NCBI RefSeq assembly: GCF_002804245.1
Contig: NZ_CP024968.1
Span: forward strand, 248,001 to 312,000
Origin: Mesoplasma coleopterae
Lineage (GTDB): Bacteria; Bacillota_I; Bacilli_A; Mycoplasmatales; Mycoplasmataceae
Direction of reading: 5' to 3'
Length of the DNA: 64,000 nt
Shown here one piece after another: positions 55,202 through 64,000 of this stretch. The translations under genes and the position numbers were made by a program. The notes under the pieces were generated by a model, which did not search any database, was not told where the DNA came from, and was given only the letters and a program-made list of their open reading frames with translations. Each line of letters starts with the position of its first letter. Positions within the stretch are counted from its first letter, which is position 1.

Positions 55202-55906
55202 ATGATAAGTATAAATAATGTAAGCAAAAAATATGGAGAAAAAGTAGGAAACTTTAATATAAATATACAAATTAAAAAAGGCGAAATTTATGGAATAATA
55301 GGTCCTAATGGTGCTGGTAAAACTACTTTAATTAGGCAGATATTAGGTTTTGTAAAACCCGATGATGGCAATATAACAATTAATTCTATGCATTCATGAG
55401 AAAAAAGACAAGAAATAATGGAATGAACAGGTTATATAGCTGGTGAAGTTAGTATTTATGAAGACTATACAGGAATGCAGTTTTTAAAATTAATGTCTAA
55501 TTTAAAGGCTAATGTTGATTGATCTTTTGTTGAAAAACTAATTGAATATTTTGAACTTGACACATCAAGAAAAATAAAAAAAATGTCAAAAGGAATGAAA
55601 CAAAAAATAGCTATAATATCAGCAACTATGAATAAACCAGCTTTTTTAGTATTGGATGAGCCAACTTCAGGATTAGATCCAATAATGCAACAGAGATTTA
55701 ATGAATTGATTTTAAAATTAAAAAGAGAAAACAACTTAACAGTTATAATTTGTTCTCATATTTTTGAAGAAGTTGTAGCACTTGCTGATAATGTAGGAAT
55801 GATTAAGTCTGGTGAATTAATAGAAGAGTTTGTTATTAAAGAAAAAAATATCGAAATAATTAGAGAAAAATTTAAAAGTGTTTTTATTAAGGAGAGTATT
55901 TTATAA
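55202..55906 (+). CDS. ABC transporter ATP-binding protein (ABC-2 exporter type)
   Basis: The 234-residue ATPase has Walker A GPNGAGKTTLIRQILGFVKPD near residue 37, the signature KKMSKGMKQKIAIISATM, Walker B FLVLDEPTSGLDP and H-loop ICSHIFEEV. This is the CcmA/drug-exporter pattern. TGA encodes two Trp residues in HSWEKRQEIMEW. Its stop overlaps the start of the permease gene by one base (TAATG). The substrate is unknown. Confidence 0.9.
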
Positions 55907-56871
55907 TGGTTAAAAAAGTTTCAGGGTTTCAAATAATAAAAACTCATTTAAAATCTAATTGAAAACTAATTTTATTTTTATTTTTAATTGCTCTTGCAGG
56001 ATCAGTTCTTGTTTTATGAATTTTTCTTCTTGGAGATCAAGGCAGAAAATATATTGCTCCATGAAGTCTTACTGTAACAAGCTCAGGTCCTTGAGGATCA
56101 GGAACATCTTTAAGTGGTGGAATGGGTCTTCAGTATCCAATTAGTTCTATATTATTAAGTGCGGGTTGTGTATCAATATTCAGTATATTATCTTTAATTT
56201 TTATTTTTATAACTTTCAATAAAGAAGTTAAGACAACTCAAATAAGTATTTGACTAACGTCTCCAATATCTAAAAAGAATATTATGCTATTTAAATTTTT
56301 ATTTGTTATTTTAACTTTATTTTTAATTTATTTACCTATGTTTTTTTCAATAATTATATTTGCTTCTTTATCATATGATGCAGATAAATATTTCATTAAT
56401 GTATTTGGGCAATTAATTTATTTCTTTGTATTTGTTATTCTTATAAGTGCAGTTTTCAGTTTAATTTTGACTACTTTATCAGACAAAGTTACTTTAGCTA
56501 TAATTCTTTGTGTAGCCATTTTAGTTTGAATGTTTCTTACTTCAATAATAATTAGTTTTTCTCATATATCTAAAACGCATCAAGAAGATATTGAAGGAAC
56601 AATAGTGATTGTTTATACAAAACCTTATAAATGGTTAGAAAATTTCAAATATATTGCTCCACAAACTTTATATGCTCAATTTTTAACTTTTAATATTGAT
56701 AAATATATATCAGACGAATCACTTAACTCAAGTGAAATATATGAAGTAGCTACATTAAATATTGCAAAAACATGATGATTAGTAATCTCTTTATTTATTA
56801 ATATAACTTTAATTTGTTTAATTGAAACTTTAAATTTAAAAATTGTAAATAAAAAAGATTTCAATATCTAA
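55906..56871 (+). CDS. ABC-2 type permease
   Basis: The 321-residue product has six hydrophobic regions: about 18-42, 83-103, 127-150, 162-190, 194-215 and 285-305, the usual ABC-2 exporter number. A Gly/Ser-rich extracellular loop (about 50-75) follows helix 1. Several TGA Trp codons near the start and end are required to keep the frame open. It pairs with the ATPase gene it overlaps by one base. Confidence 0.85.
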
Positions 56872-56894
56872 AATCAGCGTTGCTGATTTTTTTA
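56871..56894 (+). terminator. Terminator of the ABC-2 exporter pair
   Basis: Stem AAATCAGC/GCTGATTT with loop GTT, then a T run. Confidence 0.88.
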
Positions 56895-56948
56895 TTTTAA
56901 TTACTTTATTCCAATAATTAAATATTTTATAAGATAAAATCATTAATA

Positions 56949-56954
56949 TATAAT
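56949..56954 (+). promoter_or_regulatory. -10 element of the dUTPase gene
   Basis: TATAAT lies 25 bases before the ATG at 56980. Confidence 0.4.
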
Positions 56955-56979
56955 ATTTAAATTAATAAGGAGAACATAT

Positions 56980-57483
56980 ATGATTAAAAAAGAAACACTT
57001 AAATGATTAAGTGAACAACAGGATTTTTTAGATAATAAAATAATAGAAAAACATAATTTAACTTTAGATCATGAAATTTTTAGAAAAAAACTTATTGCTT
57101 TTTGAGTAGAATTAGGTGAATATGCCAATGAAGAAAAAAGTTTTAAATATTGAAAGCAAGGAGCACCAGGTGCTAAAGAAGTTCAATTAGAAGAATATAT
57201 TGATGGATTACATTTCATCATAAGTTTAGGAAATCAAATTAACTATAATTTTGAGAACTTTAATTTTAAAGATTTGGGATATGACAATAATATTGATTGT
57301 TACTTTGAATTAATAAAAAATTTAACTGCTCTAGTTAATAGCCCAAGTAATGACTCTTTTGCTAAAATTTTTAACTCGTTTTTACAAATTGCAAAAGTTC
57401 AAAATTATTCAGAAGAAGATTTAATTAAAACTTATAAAGCTAAACATGAAAAAAACCAACAAAGACAAGTGGAAAATTATTAA
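56980..57483 (+). CDS. Dimeric dUTPase (all-alpha NTP pyrophosphohydrolase)
   Basis: The 167-residue helical product matches the dimeric dUTPase (dUTPase_2) family, which hydrolyses dUTP to dUMP. The Mg2+-binding motifs are AFWVELGEYANEEKSFKYW (near residue 40) and LEEYIDGLHFIISLG (near 70), that is ExxE followed by ExxxD. TGA encodes the Trp of KYW and of AFW. It keeps uracil out of DNA, complementing ung at 42595. It ends 1 base before the TrmH gene. The family call is good; substrate by family. Confidence 0.8.
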
Positions 57484-57484
57484 A

Positions 57485-58240
57485 ATGGAAAAAATAACAT
57501 CAGCATCAAATAATAAAATTAAAGACTTAATTAAATTAAGAGACGATAAGAAATTTCAAATAGTTGAAAATCTTTTTGTAATCGAAGGATTGCACATGGT
57601 TAATGAAGCCATTAAAAGAAATATTATTAAAACTATATTTTTGGAAGAAAAAATGTTAAGCAAAATTTATGATATTAATAATTTTGAATGTATTTTAATT
57701 TCAGAAAATGTTTCAAATAAAATTTCTTCAACCAAAACAAGTCAAGGAATATTTGCAACTTGCACATTGGAAAAACAAGAAATAAGTTTTGAAAAAAATA
57801 TTTTATTACTTGATCAATTGCAAGATCCAGGTAATATGGGAACTTTAATTAGAAGTGCTGCTTCTTTTGATTTTCAAACTGTGATTGCTTCAAATAATTC
57901 AGTTAATTTTTATAATCCTAAAGTTTTGAGATCAACTCAAGGAAACTTATTTTCAATAAATTTAATAAATGATAATTTAATTAAAGTTATTAGTGAATTA
58001 AAACAAAGTAATTACCAAATTATAGGAACTGTTTTAAATGATGAAACAAAATTTTTGAAACAAATAGAATTTAGCAAGAATCAAAAGTATGCGTTAATAA
58101 TAGGCAATGAAGCAAAAGGTATAAGCGATGAACTTAAACCTTTAATAGATATCAATTTAAACATAGAAATGAGCAATGAAGTTGAATCCTTAAATGCAGC
58201 AATTGCAGGATCAATTATTATGTATAACATTAAAAAATAA
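57485..58240 (+). CDS. TrmH/SpoU-family RNA 2'-O-methyltransferase
   Basis: The 251-residue product has an N-terminal L30e-like substrate-binding domain (TSASNNKIKDLIKLRDDKK, then FVIEGLHMVNEAI) and the SPOUT knot with LLDQLQDPGNMGTLIRSAASF, ALIIGNEAKGISDEL and the closing ESLNAAIAGSIIMY. These are the three SpoU motifs. It probably methylates 23S rRNA or tRNA. ATG at 57485 is preferred because family members start at this point; ATG at 57446 would add 13 residues inside the dUTPase gene. Confidence 0.9.
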   Translation: MEKITSASNNKIKDLIKLRDDKKFQIVENLFVIEGLHMVNEAIKRNIIKTIFLEEKMLSKIYDINNFECILISENVSNKISSTKTSQGIFATCTLEKQEISFEKNILLLDQLQDPGNMGTLIRSAASFDFQTVIASNNSVNFYNPKVLRSTQGNLFSINLINDNLIKVISELKQSNYQIIGTVLNDETKFLKQIEFSKNQKYALIIGNEAKGISDELKPLIDINLNIEMSNEVESLNAAIAGSIIMYNIKK

Positions 58241-58259
58241 ATAAATTTAATTTTTTGTA

Positions 58260-58290
58260 TTGCCTTATAGTAGGTTGAATGTTTTAAAAT
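58260..58290 (+). promoter_or_regulatory. MerR-type promoter/operator upstream of gapN
   Basis: TTGCCT (58260-58265), a 19-base spacer, TAAAAT (58285-58290). The centre AGTAGGTT and the right arm AATG match the merR and aldo/keto reductase sites; the left arm differs (TATA for TAAA). Confidence 0.72.
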
Positions 58291-58321
58291 TAAATTACAA
58301 TCAAATAAAGGAGAATTTATT

Positions 58322-59740
58322 ATGGAAAAATTCAAAGCAATAATTAACAATCAAGAAATAGAATCTAACTCTTGATTAGATATTATGGACCCAACAACTG
58401 ATGAAGTTTATGCACAAGTTAGCGCACTATCTGCTCAAGAAATAGACTCAGCATTTAAGGCTGCTAAGGCTGCTCAAAAAAACTGAGAAGCAATTGGTGT
58501 TGAAAAAAGAACAGAGTTTTTAATTAGATGAAGAGATCTAATGTTAAAAAACGAAGAGGATTTAGCAACAACAATGATGCACGAAATTGCAAAAGCATAT
58601 AAAGATTGTTTAACTGAAGTTCGCAGAACAGCTGAATATATAGATTTAACAATTTCAGAATATAACGATTTACAAGTTTTAACTTTTGATAAAAATTCTA
58701 AAGGTATTACTGAAGATATAACCGCTGAATACAAAAGAATAGCAAAAGGTGTTGGTGTTGGTATTTCACCATTTAACTATCCAATTAATTTAGCTGTTTC
58801 TAAATTAGCACCTGGATTATTAACTGGAAATACCTTTGTATTTAAACCAGCAACTCAAGGAAGTGTTGTTGGTATCAAAATTGGTCAATTGGCAATTGAA
58901 GCTGGACTACCAGCTGGTGTATTGAATGTTGTAACTGGGCGTGGAAGAGACATTGGAGATGTTATTGTGACAAATCCTTTAATTGATTTTATTTCATTTA
59001 CAGGAAGTGTGCCTGTGGGTAAAAGATTGATGGAAATTTCAAGCTCAAAAGATTTAGTTTTAGAGCTAGGTGGAAAAGATGCAGCCATCTTGTTAGATGA
59101 TCATAACTTAGAAAACATTGCTAAAGATATAGTTGCAGGGGCATTTAGTTATTCTGGACAAAGATGTACAGCAATTAAAAGGGTTATTACTACAGATGAT
59201 ATAGCAGAAAAACTAACACCGTTAATTAAAGCAGAAGTTGCTAAATTAACTGTTGGATTACCAAGCGAAAATCCTATCATTACACCTATGATAGATAAAA
59301 AAAGTGCTGATTTTGTAACTGATTTAATTAATGATGCTATTAAAAAAGGAGCAACTTTGGTTTATGGTGGATCTAGAGATAAAAACTTATTGCAACCTAC
59401 ATTATTGGATAATGTTACAGTTGAGATGAATGTAGCTTGAGAAGAACCATTTGGCCCTGTGCTTCCAATTATAAGAATAAATGAAATTGAAAACATGATT
59501 AGTATAGCCAATAAATCAAATTTTGGTTTACAAACTTCAATTTATTCAAAAGATGTAGACTTAGCTTATAAAATCGCTGAACAATTAGAGGTTGGAACTG
59601 TAAATATTAATAGAAGAACTCAAAGAGGACCTGATGTTTTACCATTCTTAGGTGTAAAAGATTCAGGGTTTGGTGTTCAAGGAATAAAAGAAACCATTTT
59701 ATCAACAACAAGATATAGAGGAATAATAATTAAAAAATAA
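58322..59740 (+). CDS. gapN: NADP-dependent glyceraldehyde-3-phosphate dehydrogenase (GapN type)
   Basis: GapN oxidises glyceraldehyde 3-phosphate directly to 3-phosphoglycerate, giving NADPH without ATP. The 472-residue aldehyde dehydrogenase has GVGISPFNYPINLAVSKL near residue 142, FTGSVPVGKRL, the catalytic Glu in LELGGKDAAILLDD and the nucleophile C282 in YSGQRCTAIKR. The Arg/Lys pattern around RCTAIKR is typical of GapN. TGA encodes Trp in three places. A GGAG site precedes the ATG. Its promoter carries the MerR-type operator. Confidence 0.92.
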
Positions 59741-59746
59741 TAAACT

Positions 59747-59774
59747 ATAAGGGTCTTAAAACCCTTATTTTTTA
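59747..59774 (+). terminator. Terminator of gapN
   Basis: Stem ATAAGGGT/ACCCTTAT, loop CTTAAA, then a T run. Confidence 0.88.
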
Positions 59775-59824
59775 TTTTTAGTATTTAAATTGACCTCTTT
59801 TTTTATCTAAATATCTAAAAATGG

Positions 59825-59830
59825 TATAAT
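59825..59830 (+). promoter_or_regulatory. -10 element of the lipoprotein-permease operon
   Basis: TATAAT (continuing AAT) 47 bases before the ATG at 59878. TTGACC at 59790-59795 is too far away for a normal -35. Confidence 0.45.
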
Positions 59831-59877
59831 AATATAAATATTTTTAGTTTATATTAATCAAAGGAAAGGGAGTTAAT

Positions 59878-62343
59878 ATGAAAAAAATGCTTTTAAGCTT
59901 GACTGCTGTTAGTATGTTAGCTTCATCAACTGCAACCGTTAGTTGTACATATACGATGAAAGCTAAAAGTGAATTTGTAAAAAGTATTCAAAAGATAATT
60001 AATGTTGCAAATGTTTCTGCTGAAGCACAAATATTAACTTCAAGTAATACACCAAACTCTAATTTAACCATTAATGATTATAATAACAACAGTAAAAAAA
60101 TAAATGGAATTGAATATTCAACAACTAACGCAAACATTAGTTATTCATACACATTAAATAACTTTAGTGGCATGAAAGCTAGTCAATTTTTACCTAAAGA
60201 AGATTTATTACTTTCACCTTCAAATAAACCTAATGATGATAATACAAAGATGGATCGTTATTTATTTAAAAACTATGGGAGTAACTGAGTCAACAACATA
60301 AATTCATCAAGTATAACAAATAATGATACACATAAAGGTAAAAAGACAGGTTCTAGTTCTATAACTTCAACTGCGAGTCTAGTTTCATCAATAATTGGTG
60401 TTGTTTTAGGAAGTGATTTTAGTGTTTCAGAAGCTGGTTTTTTAAATGATAATATTGCTACTATTTTAAACCAATTGCCCGATGACACAAAACTAAGTTT
60501 AGCAAAAGCCTTAGATGAGTTATCATTAAAATTTGAAACACTTCCTGTAAGTTTGAAAGAAAGTTTTTCTAATCCTCTAAATGCATACGTTGGAAAAACA
60601 AAATATGAAGCAATAACTGAAATATCATCAAAGTTTTGAGCAGACATTTTTAAAAAAGGTACTGGTGAAAATTCAACAAATGAAAAAGCTGGAACACTTA
60701 ACAAAATATCATCAGCGCTTCATTACATATTTACATTAATGTGGTACATTCAAGAATTTGCCAATATTATAGATAAAAATATTACACCAGATGATTTAAG
60801 CGTTGTTTTAAGTGAAAAAATAGATGCCAATGATGTTAAAAATTATGATCAAATAAACCTTAATAAAACTTTCAAAATTTTAAATAATTTTTTAAATCCA
60901 GGAAGAGACATAAGAAAAGCAAAAAACCTTGTTATTGTTCTCTTTGGTATTCCATCAGCAACTGATCATTTTAAACCAAAGTCTAATATAATTGTTGAAC
61001 CAATATTTCAAGCTTTATCAAATAATCCTTCAAGTACTCCTAAAACTTATGTTTTAAAATCTAATCAATCTAAAATGTTTGGTTTAAACATAACAGAAGT
61101 TATAAAATTTTTAACTGATATCCTTAAAGCAAATAATTCTTTACCAAAAGAAATTGTTAAAGAAATAATTAGATTACTTGGTGTTTTACAAGAAATCTTA
61201 GCAAGCGAAAATAAGGATATTTACACAATAATTCAATCTTTGTTGAATGAAGCTATTTTTAAACCATTAACAGAAGATGGAAAATCAATACTGTTGATAG
61301 GTGACATATTATATTTACTTGCAGAATCAGTAAATGCTAAAAATGATAATAAAGTTGTCATTGATTCAGATCCATTGCTAAAAATATCAAGTTTAACAGG
61401 ATCGCAAAATCCATTTAAAGCTTTATATGAAGGTGGATTGTTGAAAAGTATTTTCCAAATAATTAATTATTTTACAACTAAAGATGGTTCAAAAGAGCCT
61501 ATGTTTAGTGATGTTGTAATTAAAAACTTTAAAGACTTAAGTTCAATTTTTAATACTAAGATGGATATAATTTTTACTCAAATGTTAAATATTAATTATG
61601 ACAGTAATATGCAATTTTTATATGGTTTAAAAAATTCTTCAATAGCCACTATTGTGGATACTATCTCTAAACAATTTATAGACCCAATAGAAGGAAAAGA
61701 ATATTTCCTTGATTTAGGTGCTATTAGAAATATTATTCTTTCGTTTTTCAATAGTTCTTATGGTTCTATTTCAATTAACAATGTGGATTACACAAAACCA
61801 AATAACTTATTTGCAACTTTAAAAGTTGTTTCGGCAGCATTAAAAAATGAGTCAGTTACTTTTGATAAGACAGTAGTTAATGATTCAAAGTCAATAGTAA
61901 ATGTTTTAGGTTTAAATCCTGCGAATCCAAATAAATTTATGGAGGGTTCAATATTTGACTCGATAGCTCAAGCGTATGGACATGGCGTAATTGTTGATGG
62001 AAACCGTGTTGAAATGCCTGAAAAAAGAGAAAATACAATTAAAATGATTTCTGTTATGCTTGAAGGGATATCATGAATGTCAAAAACATCAGAAAGAGAA
62101 TACTACAATGATAATTTTGGTCATTTCTTTGATCAAGAAAATTGAAAAAATCAGATTATAAGTTATTCAAATTTTGACAAAATCCATAATGATGCGGAAA
62201 TAAAATATAACTTAATTTATCAAAATAAAAAATACAAAATTAAAGAGACTTATCAAGTAACTTTAAAAAGAGATAAAGTTCCATTGAATGAATCAATAGG
62301 AAATAAATATTTCTACATTTCAAATATAACTAGAAAAAAATAA
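59878..62343 (+). CDS. Large lipoprotein, MOLPALP-like
   Basis: The 821-residue product starts with a lipoprotein signal peptide (MKKMLLSLTAVSMLASSTA) and lipobox TVSC, giving an external lipid-anchored protein. The mature part is largely alpha-helical with LNNFLNPGRDIRKAKN, FGIPSATDHFKP and IFDSIAQAYGHGVIV, which I associate with the MOLPALP lipoprotein family of spiroplasmas and mesoplasmas. TGA Trp codons occur at 60286, 60637, 62074 and 62143. It lies 23 bases upstream of an FtsX-type permease, a neighbour often seen with this family. Confidence 0.75.
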
Positions 62344-62366
62344 GTACAAAAGGAAAGGAAACATTT

Positions 62367-64000
62367 ATGAAAAAGACAAGTAATTGATTACTTTTTAAAC
62401 AAGGTTTAAAAGGTATATTCAAATTTAAAATTCAATTTGTTATCATTTTAATTCTTTCTTTTTTATCAATTTTTATTTTAACAACCTCTATTTCTTTGAG
62501 AGATAGATTAAACCATACTTACAACGAAGTTGTAAAAAGTGTTGATAAGTTTGATTATGAATATAATGATGAATTTTTTGGTAAATCTGGTGGAATTACA
62601 TCAAATAGTGTTTCACAAAATCCAATGATAATGTTTATTGACCCAGAATCATATTCAACAATTAATGGAAGTTCTAAAACTTTTAATATTTCTTTTAATG
62701 AAATATATGGTGGTAAAACTTTTATAACTGAATCATTTTTGGACCAAAAAATGAAAAACACATATGAGAAAAGCGATTGAAATCTTTTAACTAGTAAAGA
62801 TTTCATGGTAAAAACAAGAAACATATTATTAAATTATTTTTATCGTGACTTAGTTGGAGCCTTAAATGGAAAAGAAACAGAAAGCTCTATTAATTTAGAA
62901 AAAACACCTATTTTTGCTTATGCTTCAACTTTAAACAAAGATGAAATAAAGTCTGATTATGAAGTTATTCAAGGATATCAATCGATACAAACCATTGATA
63001 TGTACAAAATTAAGCAAAAAGATTTATTTTATTTTTCAACAATAGCATTTAGTAGTATTGGTGCATATATTTCAGAAATTAATAATACATATAACTTAAA
63101 TTCAGCAAAACCAGGCCACCTTGCTGATGTAACATATGAAATAATTACAGGTAATAGTTTAAGAGAAACTCCTATTAATACTAATTTAATTGTTAATGAT
63201 CAAAATAAATATTCTCTTAGAGTGAATAATTCAACAAATAGTGATGCTTTAATAAATATTTCTTCAAACTCAGCACATGATATTGAAAATGCTATAAAAG
63301 AAAATGGTTTAAAAGGTATAACTACGCCAACATTTGTTCAAAATAATAACAAAAATAATAAAATTATAAATCTTAATTCATTTAAATTGCAATCAGCTGC
63401 AAATGGCGATGATTGATCTGCTAGGCTGAATGCATTTGACTCTACTAAAATTGATGAAAATTTATTTAATAATTTAATGAATAAATCTAATTATGATTGA
63501 ATTTTAGAAGGTAAGAATTATGCAAAAATGGATGATGAAGTTGCTAATATACTATCTTTTACATATAAAATGCAATCTGATATTGCAGCGGTTGCTTCAA
63601 ATGTAGAAACAGAATTTAGAAAAGAATTTTCAGTATTTGATAATTCTTCACAAATTGAGTATAAGACTATTGTTTTAGACGAAATGAAGCATTCAAACTT
63701 AAAAATATTAAATCCCGATAAGGGAGGAAGAATGCCAATTACAAAGGGTGAAATATTAATTTCTGAACAATTTGCTAGAGCCAGAAAAATACCTTTGTTT
63801 TCAGATTTAAAAGTAGGAGCTCAAAACTTTACTGTTGTTGGTTATGCTACAGATACATTTTCATATTATCCTGTTGTAAATGATGATTTACCAATACCAC
63901 AACCCAAAAATACAGGAATTATTTATGCATCAGTAGATACATTAAAATCATTGTGAGAAGATGCTCCATCTTCAAATAGAGAAAAAATTAGTAAAACATC
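62367..64000 (+). CDS. FtsX-type ABC permease, 5' part (runs off the window)
   Basis: The 544 residues visible begin WLLFKQGLKGIFKFKIQFVIILILSFL, a single membrane helix (about 20-42) of the FtsX/MacB-like permeases. A long extracellular domain follows with no further helix before the window ends. The later part has KPITKGEILISEQFARARKI-type wording (GRMPITKGEILISEQFAR) and LKVGAQNFTVVGYATD, typical of MacB periplasmic-core-like domains in permeases. TGA Trp codons keep the frame open. The C-terminal helices and any ATPase gene lie beyond 64000. Confidence 0.8.

Noticed and set aside
57446-57484. Upstream ATG as start of the TrmH-family gene
   Set aside because: It would add 13 residues not expected in the family and lies within the dUTPase gene without a good ribosome site.

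Overview
The window is a gene-dense, very AT-rich stretch of a mollicute chromosome that uses genetic code 4. In-frame TGA codons sit at conserved tryptophan positions in nearly every housekeeping gene (SMC, SmpB, TrmB, RNase R, FtsX-type permeases), and TGG is rare. The tmRNA tag peptide begins ANKNEEKTNEVPTF and ends ANYAFA, which is very close to the Mesoplasma florum tag. A Mesoplasma/Entomoplasma-type organism is therefore likely; the species cannot be fixed from the sequence alone. There are no insertion sequences, prophage, CRISPR arrays or clear recent transfers. I count 58 protein genes (the last runs off the end), one tRNA-Leu and one tmRNA. No gene-free stretch exceeds about 160 bases.

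Layout. 1-6847: cinA-type gene, recA, rny, a Gfo/Idh/MocA oxidoreductase, rnr and smpB (DNA repair, RNA decay, ribosome rescue). 6857-11333: three small membrane proteins, a sugar PTS permease and a beta-lactamase-fold hydrolase. 11374-13921: tmRNA (minus), mgtE, trmB. 13973-36667 keeps a Bacillus-like backbone: an unknown surface protein, prpC, prkC, rsgA, rpe, thiN, rpmB (minus), an Asp23 protein, fakA, plsX, rnc, smc, then an inserted phosphate-uptake operon (pstS, fused pstCA, pstB, phoU), then ftsY, ylxM, ymdB and metK. 36733-44252: a membrane protein with an ABC/FtsX exporter pair, an M13 metallopeptidase, trmFO, ung and yhaM. 44339-49685 (minus): two large lipoproteins followed by a HinT-type HIT protein, resembling the mycoplasma P60/P80-HinT (hitABL) cluster. 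49837-52206: sufS, sufU and 5-formyl-THF cyclo-ligase. 52300-59740: a MerR regulator, an aldo/keto reductase, pgi, an ABC-2 exporter, a dimeric dUTPase, a TrmH methyltransferase and gapN. 59878-64000: a large lipoprotein and the start of an FtsX-type permease.

How the genes work together. FakA and PlsX without any fab genes fit a cell that activates host fatty acids instead of making them. The PTS permease, Pgi and GapN belong to a glycolytic lifestyle. Pst/PhoU supplies phosphate. RNase Y, RNase R, RNase III and YhaM cover much of the RNA-decay machinery, and tmRNA with SmpB handles stalled ribosomes.

The most interesting signal is a small regulon. Three near-identical MerR-type promoters, each with a 19-base spacer and a GTAGG-centred operator, lie in front of the MerR gene itself, the aldo/keto reductase gene and gapN about 6 kb away. 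The regulator has a cysteine where AdhR-type aldehyde sensors have theirs. Other observations: gene overlaps come only in 1-base and 8-base forms, as expected when TGA is not a stop; a perfect 17-bp hairpin covers the stop codon of the RNase III gene; rnr appears to be leaderless; a PASTA-less PrkC kinase lies downstream of an orphan surface protein; and the fused PstCA permease carries a long basic tail.
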